Counted from the stretch's first letter, positions 11,652-24,298 are shown. The stretch is 64,000 nt of DNA from Tyto alba (GCF_018691265.1 NW_024881316.1:7624819-7688818); one strand, 5' to 3'. Made by a program: numbers and translations. Notes: generated from the letters alone by a model not told the origin.

Positions 11652-14600
11652 CTCTTATGGGTCTAGTCTGAGGCAGGATTTAATAATACATACATCTCTG
11701 CTCAAGTATTTCAGTCATATGTTGTCTTGTACTTTGAAAAATATTTTATGGAGTACTGTCTCATATGACCTTCCCACCACAGTTTTAAAAGTTAAATTAA
11801 TGGGACTGTGAAATCTCTTGCTTTTGATATATAGAAGACTCTTAACTCCAATCTTCCTTTCACTCCTTTTGCTGTGCCTATGTCTCTATGACCTGTATCT
11901 CCTAAGCTGTTATTGAACTGTAAAAAAGACTTGTCCTCAAAGGTGAAAGGGTAATGAAAAATGCACCATGGTAGTAAAACTCCATTACAATTGCACCTGC
12001 TCATGCTCCCAAATAAAATGCAGAGGTGTAGTTTTAAGTGTTGAGTAGGAGGGAAACATAATTTTAAGAATGTAGAGAGAAATAAGGCTGTACAGAGAAG
12101 GTGCTTTAGTTCTAACTCTTTCTCTCTTAGCTCAGAGAGATTCAGATTTTTAGCAGGATGATGGTGATCTCTGATGTGATAAACATGAAGGGTTTATTTC
12201 CATTCTGAAACAGGTGTGTTAGCAGGGTAAGATTTCTAATAGATAAAACAGAATAAAATGTGAGATAAAAGAGTGAAAAGTTGAATTGGAAGGATGAAAT
12301 GCTGGAGTGATGGAATCAGATGGTGAATGAGGTGGCTGGGTGAATTGTTGGGTGTGCTTGTGGACCTGTAAAAAAAAAGTGTTGTAGACAGTTGGAAAAA
12401 TGAATGGACACATAAGGAGAGACTATTGCTTACTTCCCTTATGCTCCTTGAAGTTAATTATTTCAATTTTCTGTCCTGAAGTGGAGAAGGATATTTCTTC
12501 CTCCTTTTCTCCGAAAACTTCCTTCAAAGCACTTTCAGTAATAAACCCTCAGGTTTCTACCTTTCTGTTTCAAAGTAATGTGATTAATTAGCAGATGACT
12601 TGTGGATCTTCAGAGCAGAATTAAGAGAACCTTGTGATTGTCTGCTTTATCATTTAACATGTCCATCAGACATCCCAGTACAGCAGTTAATGAGGGAGAG
12701 GCATGACACAAGTTATTAATGGTATTGGTAGTGAGGTACATGTGTGACATGTAAGTACTGTCATATTTTACAGATCCCAACTTATATTGATGACTACATG
12801 AAATTACAGTACTCATAATGAATAAGGGTATCAGAATGTGTAGTTAACAGAAGTATGGCAGGAGTCACAGAATAGTTCTTTACAAATAATTCATGCTAGA
12901 CCCAGATTTTGTCTCCCTAAAACAGTGACTCTCAAAAAGATCACTTCAATTGTATTCCTGTTGTTGAAAATTTTTATTTGGTATACAACTGTAAGTAATA
13001 TTTTTAAAAGATGTTGTCTGCTATGAAATTTTCAAGTACAAATAACCCTACCTAGTCAAAACCAATGACTTCAGAGAAAAAAGGTAGACTGCTATTCACT
13101 GAGGCTATTTCCAGCTAATTTGGATTTTTAACCCAACTCATTTTTGTCTCGAAAAGAAGTGTTATTCACTATTGGGATTTTTTGTTTGTATTATTTTTTT
13201 TTCAAAATAGCAAAAATAATAAGAGAAGGGACAGTTTTTTTCTTATTTAAACGTTAGTACACTATTTCTGTTCAGATTTACATAGTGAAAACACCTTTGG
13301 AGAAAAAAAAATCAAAACGAAACACAAGCAAAAATAATATATGTTTGAAAGATACAAGCCTTAAAAGATCTCTGAATAAGTTGCAACAGATAAAAACATA
13401 TATAAAAATTCAGCAATAGAAGATTGAAACCAATCTCTGAATGATTTAGTGTTTTTATCTCCAGTCACTGTTTAAAGAAAACAAACTCAAAAAACAACTT
13501 GCCAAGAGTAGTAATTTCAAAGATAGCTGCCAGTATCAACTCACTTTCTAATTTAAAATAAAGAAATCATTTTTTGCTTTCTGAATGTTTAAGATTTTAT
13601 TCTATTTGTTTCTTTAGATTAAAGAAGTTTTATCTGACCACAAAAATCAATAAATATGCATGTATGCACGTATAATATAATGCATATATATTAAACAAAC
13701 ACATTTTTAATAAAGGTCTCTGAAGAGTATTTTGTAATATATATATGGTATATCAGATTAAAAACAATTTTCTCTACTTCTGTGGTAACTAGGTGATTAC
13801 AGGCCGGAAATTTTAAATATGTCTTTAGTTTTTTTTAAATGTTTTAACACTCAACTAACTGATAGAGGTTTGGTTAAAATTTGGGTAACCTTTATTTTCT
13901 ATTGAAATCTTGCAGAATCCTAGTGTTCACTTTTCCATTGTTGTTTTGTGCTGTTACATTCATCATATTGATCATGATAATTGATAGTATCTGTATTGCT
14001 TGAGCTGCATTTACCATTACTGATTCCTCAGTAAAGATTACTTACCTATTGGCAGTGGTTATTTGTTCATGTTCTGTAACAGAGGTATAGTCAGCCACTG
14101 AAGGAAAAAAAGGAAAGCTAGGTAAAACACAACTTCAGCTGCATTATATCCCAGCCCTGATGGCACCCATGGCAATGTCCTTGTCACCTATGAGCAAGAT
14201 TGAACAGGAAGAAGCAGGGTTTACGTCTTAACTCCATTACACTAATCCTTCTCTGTCATTTCTTTTCTGGAGCTGTGGGGTCCTGGGAAGACTGGCAGGG
14301 AAGCAGAGGAGAGTACTCTACAGTTCTGTCAAAACTGAGGTGAATCACTTTACACTCTTCTGGAGCCACGCCGGGGAGTGGGAATGATGCTGCTCAGAGT
14401 GGCAGCTTCTCCTGGAGCTGTTCGTTACCAGGAGGTTAGGGGGAAGATGCTGGTGATGGATGCAGGGACAACTTTACTTACAGCTGTGCCAAAACCAACA
14501 ATCTGGTCCTACAGCAGCTGTTTGGGATGAGTGTGGGGGGTTGTTGTGTAGCATTTCGGTGGTGCTATCTGCTGCTGCATGTTCATGGAGGTACAGTCCT

Positions 14601-16739
14601 ATACTGGGATGGTAGGATGGGTCACAGACCCAAACTTCAGCTTCCCTACTGCACATTTTACTGCATTACATATCCCATGCAGAAAAACACACAGGACTGC
14701 ATTAAACCAACCAGCCAACCAACAACAACAAAAAACCTCCATTCTCCAACTTAATCCCAATTTCAGGATGTTTTGACCATGACTCTGGGTATCTGGTGTG
14801 GTCATGGTGAGAATACATATTGAGTTGAAATTTTTCACTCTTATTTGTACCAATAAGTACACCATAAATGAAAAATATCAGCTTTGGGGTTTTAAGATTA
14901 CAGTTGGCAAGAGTGTTGCCTTACCCACGTTAGGGTTACATTGGCCTTTACTACTGTGATATGTTCCTATGAGAAAATACAGGCCTATGGCTGTTATATA
15001 TATATGGCCTGTTTAGTCAGTTGAAGGGAACCCTGTGGTATTTCTTTTTTCATTCAACTGTGCCCTGCCACATCTGTTCCTAGGTGACTTGAAAAATAAA
15101 CATTATTTCCTATTATAAATCAAATACATTGAACAGTAATGCAGAGCTGAAGAGAGAGGTGTAGCATGCTTGAACAATAGCAAAAATAAATCTGGCTTTC
15201 CTGATGAATAAGGCAAGCAGTGTATCAACAGGCCACTGTTCTGCCTTCTCCCATTCCCACCACCACCACCAAGCTCTGTGATCTTGACACATTGGGATAT
15301 GGAGTAAAATTTGTACTTAGAGAAAAAGGATGCAGATCTGGCTGATAGTCATCTTACAGTGTAAACAATATCCAGTTTCATGTGTGGTTCACAGCAGGTA
15401 TTCAGAGAGCAGGAGACAAAAAGACTACAAACTGCACAAAACAAATATTAATATTGAACAGGTTAGATTATTTTACAATCTCTGAGTAATCATGAAGTTT
15501 TAAAGCTCTGTTTGAAGAAACTTCTCCTAGATACCTTGGGGCTTTTGACAAACAGAACTGATAAAGAATTGTATAAAGAACTGTACTCTCTTTATAGAGA
15601 GAGTACAAAGAAAATTACTGCAGTAATGAGAATGAATTGTTAATAAAGGTTTAAGACTGCAAATGATGGTTTTGATTCTGTAGTAAGTTATCTGTTGGCA
15701 GATCCTTCCATTCCTACAGAGTCCAGCTATTTTGAGCAATGAGCCATAAGAATCAGTCTTCAAGTCCATTGCAAGGTCTGGATCAAAGACTAATTTTTCT
15801 CAGTGAATATATGCTTGATCCTGTTTGTGTGAGTGTATGCACGACTATTTTGGGTGAAATGATTGGCCAAAATTTTCCGAGTATTAATTTCAGATTATTA
15901 AGGTATCTTTTTCCAGCATAATTTAAAGTTTTTGACCATATTTTGACTTTTTAACTATTTTTTATTTTTTTAATTTCTACATAAAAATAATTTTTGGAAG
16001 GAAAAATTAAAACCTTTCATTGTGAATGTTAACATTTAAAAGTGAAAATTATGTTAAATGTTGTATTAATATACTAATTTCATTATATTTTAAAGAAAAA
16101 TTAAAGTCTTGCACATTAATGGGTTATAATTAAGTGCTACCCACAGTTAGTGCAGGTATACATCAGAGATTATACAGTTATTTTAGTGAGAACAACTAAC
16201 TTTTATTGCGGTTGATATGATATTTTATGATGAGTTTTAGATTAGACTAAACTGAACAGGAAGCATACCTCACTCATCACTGTCTTTCAAAGATTTACTT
16301 TAAAAAGATGGATATGGTCAGTTCATGCCATATATTACAAAGAAAACTACGAGATACAGAGGAATAATGGGAGAAGCTGAAGGACAAAAAGAGACTGTAA
16401 AATGTCAATACAATAAGAAAGATGTTTTCCTGTAGATTATGACATGATTTCTAGTCTACTACTGGTCTAAAGACAGATGGAAGTAGAAACATTTCAACAG
16501 TAACATAGGCAGAATATTTATTAAATAAAATATTACAGTTGATGCTTTAGGAAAAAGGCAGATGATATGGCATATCAGAGCATACCAATGGATTCAAGAA
16601 GGGATATTTGCACTTCAGGACCACATCTGGAACATGCTCTGTATCTTGTGGTCAGGAAGAGGTTGCACTTCTGTAAAGTCTCACATGAACACTGAAGTTG
16701 TTTGTAGCCTTGAATCTAGTATGGTATAAAGATAAAAAT
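11652..16739. other. A/T-rich non-coding stretch, no gene seen
   Basis: No supported gene. 13200-13760 is especially A/T-rich. 14150-14660 is somewhat richer in G/C, with overlapping short frames on both strands that resemble no known protein. A perfect 9-bp-arm hairpin sits at 15583-15606. The part just before 16740 may still belong to the old CR1 that follows, but I cannot align it. Confidence 0.55.
15583..15606. repeat. Perfect short inverted repeat (9-bp arms)
   Basis: GTACTCTCT (15583-15591) and AGAGAGTAC (15598-15606) are exact reverse complements around a 6-nt loop TTATAG. Short hairpins of this size arise by chance in A/T-rich DNA, and no function is implied. Confidence 0.8.
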
Positions 16740-17592
16740 CTTTTAGTTCAAAAAATGTAGGTATATGTTAAACAAAGACTAATAAAACCAAACATTTTAA
16801 ATAAGCAAGTCCAGGTAATTTGCATCCAAGACATTTAACAGAGCTCGCTGATGATCTCCTTGAATCATTAGGCTTGATTTTGAACACTGAGTTTCAACAC
16901 TCAAAATCTTTTGGTAGTCCCAGAAGTAAACAGGAGATCCAATTCTGTATCAATATAAACAACAAAAAAAGTGTAATTATAAATTTGTCAGCTTGATAAT
17001 GATCTCAGGCAGAATAATGAAACAGATGATACAGCAATCCTGTTTTGTTTATAAAGGTAATAAAATTGATGGAACGCATTTAGTCTTTTATAAGGCATTT
17101 CATTTGGTAGCACATGACATGATGATTAAGAAATAAAATCAACATGACACATACTGAATTGATTAAAACCTGGACAACTGAAAGGTCTTAAAATATTGCT
17201 GTAAATGAAGAATCATCATTTTTCAGATGTTTGTCTATGAGCTCCACAGGCATAAGTATTTTACTCTACTATATTTAATATCCTTTTTCAGTGCTTGGAA
17301 GAAAATACACAATGATACTGATAAAGTTGAAGATGAAAAATGTTGTAAGTGCACTGAATAATCAAAAGGGAAGTCTAATGCAAGGTGATCAAGTCTGTCT
17401 GGTAAGCAAGGTGCAAACAAGCAGGTGAAATTACATATGGTGAAGCATAAAGACATAGGCCTCGCATGAAAGGACACTATTTCCAATAAAAGAGGGAAAT
17501 TTTTCTATTCTGAGAAGCCTTGACTGTAAAGCTCAGAGGAGCATGAACCGCGATGTTACTGCTAAGAGTATTTGTATAGAAATAAGGAAGTT
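16740..17592 (+). mobile_element. Old CR1 retrotransposon, 5' half (ORF2/RT relic)
   Basis: Decayed plus-strand CR1 LINE. From about 16805 the text follows the CR1 ORF2 region upstream of and through the reverse transcriptase. Landmarks are the GCAAGTCCAGGTAATTTGCA segment, the KAF-type motif A region around 17080-17120 (AAGGCATTTCATTTGGTAGC), and the CTTGGAAGAAAATACA segment near 17295 that precedes the catalytic DD region. Stops and frameshifts occur throughout, so no protein is made. The copy is 5'-truncated; its true start is uncertain and could lie before 16740. It runs straight to the junction with the younger minus-strand CR1 and resumes on the far side at 19394. The family match is from memory of CR1 sequences, not a search. 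Confidence 0.75.
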
Positions 17593-17598
17593 ATGTCA
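17591..17598 (+). repeat. Target-site duplication (left) of nested CR1
   Basis: TTATGTCA, repeated exactly at 19386-19393. The outer sequence on both sides belongs to the same older CR1, which supports insertion with duplication of about 6-8 bp. The last bases (TCA) also fit the usual CR1 3' terminus, so the exact boundary is ambiguous by a few bases. Confidence 0.65.
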
Positions 17599-19387
17599 TA
17601 GAATCATAAAATAGTAGAATGGTTTGGATTGGAAGGGACCTTAAAAATCACCTAGTCCCAACCCCCCTGCCATGGGCAGGGACACCTTCCACTAGACCAG
17701 GTTGCTCAAAGCCCCATCCAGCCTGGCCATGAACCCTTCCAGGGAGGGGGCAGCCACAGCTTCTCTGGGCAGCCTGTGCCAGTGTCTCACCACCCTCAAA
17801 GGAAAGAATGTCTTCCTTATGTCTAATCGAAATCTACCCTCTTTCTTTAAAACCATTACCCCTCTTCCTATCACTACACTCCATAATAGAGGGTCCCTCT
17901 CCATCTTTCCTGTAGGCCCTCTTTAAGTACCGGAACAGTGCTATAAGGTCTCCCCAGAGCCTTCTCTTCTCCCGGCTGAACAATCCCAACTTTCCTAGCC
18001 TGTCTTCATAGGGGAAGTGTTCCAGCACCCTGATCATCTTTGTGGCATCCTCTGGACCTGCTCAAGCAGGTCAATGTCCTTCTTATATTGGGGTCCCCAG
18101 AGCTGTACACAGCACTCCAGGTGGAGGTCTCATGAGAGTAGAATAGAGGGGGAGAATCACCTCCCTCGACCAGCTAGCCATACTTCCCTTGATGCAGCCC
18201 AGGACATGGTTGGGTTTCTGGGCTGCAAATGCACATTGCCAGGTGATGTTGAGCTTCTTGTCAACCAACACTGTGAAGTCCTTCTCCTCAGGGCTGCTCT
18301 CAAGCCACTCCTCACCCAGCCTGTATTTGTGCTTGGGATTGCCCCGACCCATGTGTAGGACCTTGCATTTGGCCTTGTTGAACTGCATGAGGTTTGCACA
18401 GGGCCACCTCTCAAGCCTGTCAAGGTCCTTCTGGATGGCATCCCTTCCCTCCAGCACATCGATCACACCACACAGCTTGGCGTCATCACCAAACTTGCTG
18501 AGGGTGCACTCGATCCCAGTCCATATCACCGACAAAGATGTTAAACAGTGCAGGTCCCAGCACCAACCCCTGACAAATGCCACTCGTCACTGCTCTCCAC
18601 TTGGACATCAAGCTGCTAACTGCAACTCTTTGAGTGCAACCATTCAGCCAATTCCTTATCCACCGAGTGGTCCATCCGTCACATCCATGTCTTTCCAATT
18701 AGAGACAAGGATGTTGTGTAGGACAGTGTGAAATGCTTTGCACAAATCCAGGTAGATGGCTTCCATTGCTCTTCCCTTATCCACCAATGATGTAACCCCA
18801 TTGTAGAAGGCCACCATATTTGTAAGGCACAAGTTGCCCTCAGAGAAGCCATGTTGGCTGTCATCAATCACGTCCTTATTTTCCATGTGCCCTAGCATAG
18901 TTTCCAGGAGGATCTGCTCTATGCTCTTGCTGGGCACAGAGTTTAGATTGACTGGCCTGTAGTTCCCTGGGTCTTCCTTTTTTCCCTTTTTAAAAATGGG
19001 GGCTATGTTTCCGCTTTTCTAGTCAGTGGGAACTTTACTAGACTGCCATGACTTCTCAAATATGATGGATAGTGTCTCAGCCACTTCATCCACCAGTTCC
19101 CACAGGAATCATGGGTGCATCTCATCAATTCCCATGGAACCGTGCACCTTCAAGTTCCTTAGTGGTCTTGAATATGATCTTCACCTACAAGCAGCAGTTC
19201 TCCCTTCTCCCAGTTCCTGCCTGTGCCTTCTGAGTCTTGGGTGGTGTGTCTGGAGCCCTTGCAAGACTGAGGCAAAAAAGTCATTGAGTACCTCAGCCTT
19301 CTCCATATCCCATGTAACCAGGTCTCCTGTTTCCTTATGGAGTGAGCCTGCATTTTACCTAGTTTTCCTTTTATCACTGATGTACTT
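17597..19387 (-). mobile_element. CR1 LINE, 5'-truncated, inserted into an older CR1
   Basis: Non-LTR retrotransposon of the CR1 clade on the minus strand, about 1.8 kb. Its 3' end is at low coordinates and shows the CR1-type terminal ATTCTATGA-like units (plus strand TCATAGAATCAT, 17597-17608). The familiar 3' UTR follows (GGTTTGGATTGGAAGGGACC on plus, 17620-17639). Upstream on the minus strand lies ORF2 down to its C-terminus. At 19385-19387 the match stops abruptly inside the RT region, which is the usual 5' truncation of LINE insertions. A full CR1 is about 4.5 kb, so the endonuclease domain and the RT N-terminal part are missing and it cannot mobilise itself. Confidence 0.92.
17692..19385 (-). 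pseudogene. CR1 ORF2 relic: C-terminal reverse transcriptase part, frameshifted
   Basis: Remnant of the CR1 ORF2 polyprotein (endonuclease plus reverse transcriptase, which copies the element RNA at the target site). Only the RT part and C-terminus remain, broken over several minus-strand frames. 18656-18937 holds motif A ([10 protein letters not shown]; canonical CR1 has FSKAFDTV, the first Asp is retained). 18083-18583 holds the catalytic motif C region as FGDD instead of FADD (around 18490-18510), followed by the thumb/C-terminal text. 17692-17904 holds the typical C-terminal end, RVVRHWHRLPREA to ALSNLV, and its stop codon. At least three frame changes make it non-functional. No N-terminal endonuclease is present. 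Confidence 0.9.
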
Positions 19388-19393
19388 ATGTCA
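19386..19393 (+). repeat. Target-site duplication (right) of nested CR1
   Basis: TTATGTCA, identical to 17591-17598. The canonical CR1 text runs up to GATGTACTT immediately before it, and old-CR1 text resumes immediately after. Confidence 0.65.
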
Positions 19394-19910
19394 CCTTAGA
19401 ATATTACTGCTTTAGAGTACCATGCTGAGTTCTGGTGCTAGAGACACATGAATAGTTTAGAGAGGTTACATGATAATCCTTGGGATTAGCCTATTGGGAA
19501 ATAAATCTATATGGTGCATTACTCTAGTTACTTAATCTCATTTCATCTATTAAAATTTATCTTATCTACTTAAATTTATCAAGTAATTTATTATTTATCA
19601 AGATTAAAATGTTCGCAAACTTGTTCACAATATAAAGGCACTTACGCAGAAAGCAAAAGTTTGAAATGAAACCCAAATTATTGTTGAGGACTGAGGGTAA
19701 AATGTTAAAATGACACAAACTCAGATCATAAGAAAGCTATGGATGTTTTCCAGGCAGGAAAAATTTGCAAAGTTTAATACTGTGTATTCTGTAGCTAGGA
19801 ATATTGAACAGGTCGGACTGGATCCAGGGTGTCCTACATCTTGCGTTTAACAGGAGGTCAGATTCTGTGTTTGGAGAGGTTGCTCCTGACCTTGGAATTG
19901 AATTTATATA
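19394..19910 (+). mobile_element. Old CR1 retrotransposon, 3' half
   Basis: Continuation of the plus-strand CR1 interrupted at 17592. The text just after the junction (TACTGCTTTAGAGTACCATG, from about 19405) corresponds to the CR1 ORF2 segment that reads 'LEYCVQFW' in intact elements. The middle (about 19500-19740) is too decayed to align. At 19800-19910 the text resembles a CR1 3' UTR (GAACAGGTCGGACTGGATCC, then AGGAGGTCAGATT and TTGCTCCTGACCTTGGAATT). The coding part is dead. The 3' boundary is approximate. Confidence 0.65.
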
Positions 19911-21422
19911 CAGTGGCAGACAATGAATAATGCCAAGTTTTTGTGTTAAACCACCACTGTGATGCAATGCTGTAAAATATGGTATAAGTGCCATAATAGG
20001 TCTCCTCTTTCCTCTGACACTTGTCCTCTTGTGGTTGAAAAATTCTTAAGCATTTATCAATTTTTTCAGTGTATCTGGGAAACCATCCAAAACTTTATAA
20101 TAATTGATTTTCTTCCACATGGTGGTCTCCTAAGGGCAAGAGAGCTTACTAATACTTTCTGCCATGTCCAGCTGCTAGCTCTAAAGACTCATAATTGCAT
20201 TTGGTCTTATATACTGCATGTAGTCTCGTGCTCCATAGAAAAGGTAGTGAAGATAAAAGCAATGTAGCTGTGTCATACTCTTGTTCTGTAATACTGCATT
20301 ACAGTACGGAACATCTGTTACTTCTAGCATTGCACTGACTAATTGAGGTAGCGCCATATAAATTAATTTTGAACCAATCTCACTGTATTACTGTTATGTG
20401 TTCACAGCAGTCAGAGTTACTGGTCATAGGGGTATTGTGCCACAAACTAACAATAAAAATGTGACTTGAATGGCTTTAGAGGAATTTGATTGCTCCTTCT
20501 GTTATACATTATTCTCAGCCTGGATTCAAGCCACCGCAACGTGAGTGTTCATGTGTGTGTGTGCTGGAAGCAGGGAAAATTCTCAGGAAATGAGGAGCAT
20601 ACCAGTCCTTTATGTCTCAGTAATCAGCAGGTTTTGAAATGGTCTATTCAGGCTGAAACCAATCAGTTCAAATGAGGACATCCTAAGGTTTATGCTAGAT
20701 ATTTGTTGACCATCACATCTCTTTAGCATCATTTTTATACAATGCCTCATTTACTGTATTCATGAAGCTCTCTATAATTTGGAGTAGTCCATGAAAGGTA
20801 TCCAGCTGTATATGTAGCTTTCAGTCTTGTCTTACGTAAGTTAATTTATTTTAGCCCCATTATGATGACATTATGATTTTGTGATTCCTCTGCAATAACT
20901 ATCTAATATCTAAAATTAATTACATTTGGGTTCATTTTGGAACAGTTTTGTAAGATGTATGTGAAGGACATAGTAACGTGTTCTTTTGTTTCTGAAAAAG
21001 CCATCTGTAATTGTAGTCTTACAGAAGCTTGGGGCTGAATTCCATCCTAAATGATCCCCTTTGAATTAATTTCATGCAATGTAAGTAAGTCAAACAGATT
21101 TTGACCTTTATTCAGTTCTGAAAAGGTATTATGTAAAAATGCACCTTCCTATTCACCAGATCTGCTCTATATTCAGTCACATTTGAATTCAGTGACAAAA
21201 AATAAACGTGTTCTACATCCTGCTGATAGAAGCAGGGAGCTGATGCAGGTGTGGGAGTGTGGTATGGGTTCCCTTCTGACTCACCATCATTAACAGAGCT
21301 GCTGTGTAAGGGCTTGATTTGCCAAAGCCTCCAAACACCCACACCCCCAGTTGATTTCAGCTGGAGTAAAACGGATGGAGATCTTTGAATCATAACCTTC
21401 TCTATTTGTATTAAATGTTTTT
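19911..21422. other. Non-coding stretch, no gene seen
   Basis: No supported gene, RNA or recognisable repeat. A short TG run occurs at about 20551-20562. Open frames of 60-114 codons on both strands resemble nothing known. Confidence 0.55.
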
Positions 21423-22016
21423 TGTGGTTTAGCCCCAGCTGGCAACTAAGCCCCACACAGCCGCTCGCTCACTTGCCCACTGTGGGATAGGGGAGAGAAT
21501 CAGAACATAAAAGTGAGAAAATTCCTGTGTTAAAATAAAGATAGTTTAATAGATAAAGCAAAAGCTGCATGCACAAGCAAAGCAAAACAAGGAATTCATT
21601 CACTGCTTCCCATCAGAGGCAGGTGCTCAACCATCTCTTGGGCAGCTGAGCTTTGCCACATATAATGGTTACTTGGGAAGACAAACACCACTGCTCCGCA
21701 TGCTCCCCCCTTCCTCCTTCTTCCCCCAGATTTATGTGCTGAACGTGACATCATATGGTATGGAACATCCCTTTGATGAATTGGGGTCAGCTGTCCCAGC
21801 TGTGTCCCCTCCCAACTTCTTGTGCACCCCCAGCCCACTCATTGGCAGGGCGGGGTAAGAAGCAGAAAAAGCCTTGGCTCTGTGTAAGCCCTGCTCAGCA
21901 ATAATGAAAACATCCCTCTATTATCAATCAACACTGTTTCCAGCACAAATACAAAACGTAGGCCCATACTAGATAGTGGGAAGAAAATTAACGCTATCCT
22001 AGCCAAAACCAGCACA
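21423..22016 (-). mobile_element. Solo LTR of an endogenous retrovirus, family L1 (copy 1)
   Basis: Same family as 24299-24872 and 61808-62393 but reversed. On the minus strand it begins TGTGCTGGTTTTGGCTAGGA (22016 downward), continues with the GTGCTGGAAACAGTGTTGAT block (near 21947), and ends GGGGCTAAACCACA at 21423. Length is about 594 bp, TG...CA bounded. No target duplication is obvious: the flank next to 21423 is a T run and the other flank is AAGGC. No gag, pol or env sequence adjoins it. I recall this LTR as widespread in birds and probably ERVL-type, but cannot assign a database name. Confidence 0.85.
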
Positions 22017-22664
22017 AAGGCAACAATCCACTGGGACTCTAGATGTAAATGAAGACAGATTTTCTCTAAAACAAAGTCCTATCAGTAGTAGCCCAGCCAG
22101 ACATAAACATTTGAATTTAATTTTTAATAGCAAATATGAAAAATCATTAGCCAGAGGGAAAAAGGCAACGTGTTTAGTTGTAAACAGAACCAGTTTGATC
22201 CAAAGATTTTGAGGAAATAAAAGCTGCTTCTGTTGCAAATAAATAGCATTGCAGAAATTCTATTTCTGTTGTCTGTGCTAAGGTGAAACACTATCCCCCA
22301 GAGCTGTGGTCTGACTTCTGTCTTCATAGTGCAGGACTAAGACTTTCTGGAGTGCAGTGGCTATACTGTATAGCTGTGTAGACACTGAGACCTCTGAGAA
22401 TTTTTTTTTTTCTAAGCAGGTGAAACAATCTTATTGAAAATACCCAATGGCTAAGAGTTTAGAATAACTGATTCAGGTTGTAGATCTTGGGGAAATTCAT
22501 TATACCATTGACTGCTGATGCCAAGGAACTGCTTACTCTGAGAAAACTGACCTTTACTCTGATCGCACAGTGCATTTATGCTAGAAGAATATAGGAATAT
22601 AGCTAGTCATTGCAACTTTAACCCTAATGTTTAAGGCTGTAGTTTAGATATTGTACAAACACAG
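22017..22664. other. Non-coding stretch, no gene seen
   Basis: Unique-looking A/T-rich sequence between a solo LTR and a degraded CR1. No supported gene. Confidence 0.5.
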
Positions 22665-23595
22665 TGGGGTAAGAAGGCACTTCCCAGGTCATTGAGTCAA
22701 CCAATTTTGTTGTACAAAAAGATTGATCTCCTTTATAAACTTTAGAAGTGATTAAGTTTCTGTTTCTACTGCTTGTTTATGAAAGCTGTTTAAGAACCTT
22801 CTGCTTTAAGGCATATTCTTCCGATTCCAGCCTACACATGTGCATAATCAATTGACATATATATATCTGTGACAAGATTATCTTTTAAAGGACTTCTTTA
22901 CCACATTAGTATTTAATAGTAGGATTTAGTTATAGACATTAGGCATATTCCCTTGCAGCTTTTGTTTTGCTATACTAAAATATTTAACCTATCTTCTCTC
23001 TTTGATTAACCGGTTTTTCATATATTCCTTTTTGAACTTGTTTCAGTTTGCATCCATCTTGTTTAAATATGGAAGACCAAAGTGAAGTGGTTGGAGGGGG
23101 AGGAGAAGGGGTCAAACATTTGCTTCATATCTGCTGGAAAAACCTTCCTGATGTATTCAAAGATCATATTTGCATATTTTAGTGTTATACTATATTAATA
23201 CTTCAACAGTCCTGACTCTTCAGTCATTTCCAAGTCTTACAGCAGAAGTGCGTATTATCAGTTCTCACATTTATTCCCTTTCCTATTTCTCCATTCTGCA
23301 AGATCACTCAGTTCTTTCTGCATGGTATCCTGAAATTTTCTTTTATTAGTGAGTGCTCTCAGCCTTACATCATCAGCAAACTTCACAGTCCACTCCTACT
23401 TAACACCATTAAAACCTAATTGCATCATTAATACACATTTAAACAAGATCAACTTCAAGGAGGAGTTCCACTAAGACTCAGACTGGCATAATCTCTTTTG
23501 ACACTAGTGATGCCATGACTGCTTTAGCTCATTCCTTAGACATTTTACAATCTCTTTATTTTTCCAGGCAGTGGAACAGCTCTTTCAGGGCATGA
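22665..23595 (-). mobile_element. Ancient, degraded CR1 fragment
   Basis: Minus-strand CR1 relic. At the low-coordinate side, AAGGCACTTCCCAGGTCATT (22672-22691) resembles an old CR1 3' UTR. At 23290-23390, text reading 'AAGATCACTCAGTTCTTTCTGCAT' and 'CATCATCAGCAAACTTCACA' matches the reverse complement of the CR1 region just before and at the RT catalytic DD motif. At 23465-23505, AGGAGTTCCACTAAGACTCA is the next downstream block in the same orientation. The intervening text is poorly matched. Boundaries and subfamily are uncertain; it has no coding capacity. Confidence 0.55.
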
Positions 23596-24293
23596 AATGC
23601 CTTTTAGATTAAACCTTATCTCTTGCACTTCTTTTGCAATCCTCCAGAAATCCCATATAGTGAATATTTTGTATCCTGTGCTTTGTATTCCTGGTGACAA
23701 TGCTGTTGAGGAGGAGGACTATAGCATGCAGTGGAACTTCAGAGTTTGTAAGTGCTTCAGTTGTCACACACAGGTTTTTGCATTAGTATAGCCTAACTGA
23801 GAGTTTCCAGCTCAAATACATGACCTCAGACCATCCTGACCACTTGAGGTAAGGATGCATTAGAATGTCCTACTTAAGTACAGGTGAAGTAAAGAAGTTT
23901 TAGGGGATTCTTTTTGTCTGGTAAATCCCAAACCACCCATAAACTATGTGCTAGGATTACCAAAGGGTACTAACATTAACTATGAACTCTTCAGAAGAGT
24001 TCCTTTGCCCCCATTATACAGGTGGGAATCTGAGCTGGGTGCCATTTCTCAGTGAATCAACCACGGGACAAACAGTGGCCTGCAGAGGCAAAGGAGGGGT
24101 AGAGCTTGGCTTTATCAGCACTGCTGATGGCAGTTCAGTCTATGTTTTCTGACCAGTTTACTTGCTATTTCCATATAGAACCCAGAAAAATACTGTTGCC
24201 ATACTATCTATATCTACCTATATCTATATCATCTATCTTCGTTGTTATAATTTTCACATTATAATTTTATTTGTTTATTATTTTATTCATTAC
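23596..24293. other. Non-coding stretch with a short TATC-type run
   Basis: No gene. An imperfect TATC/TATATC simple repeat lies at about 24204-24239, just before the LTR. Confidence 0.5.
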
Positions 24294-24298
24294 ATTAT

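Noticed and set aside
18189..18731. 180-codon plus-strand open frame
   Set aside because: Lies antisense to the CR1 ORF2 relic; it is a shadow of the retrotransposon, not a gene.
21596..21858. Open frames of 61-80 codons on both strands
   Set aside because: Entirely inside the minus-strand solo LTR; LTRs of this family produce such frames by chance.
24204..24239. TATC-type run as a possible array
   Set aside because: Imperfect and short; an ordinary simple repeat. No CRISPR-like or other ordered array exists in the window.
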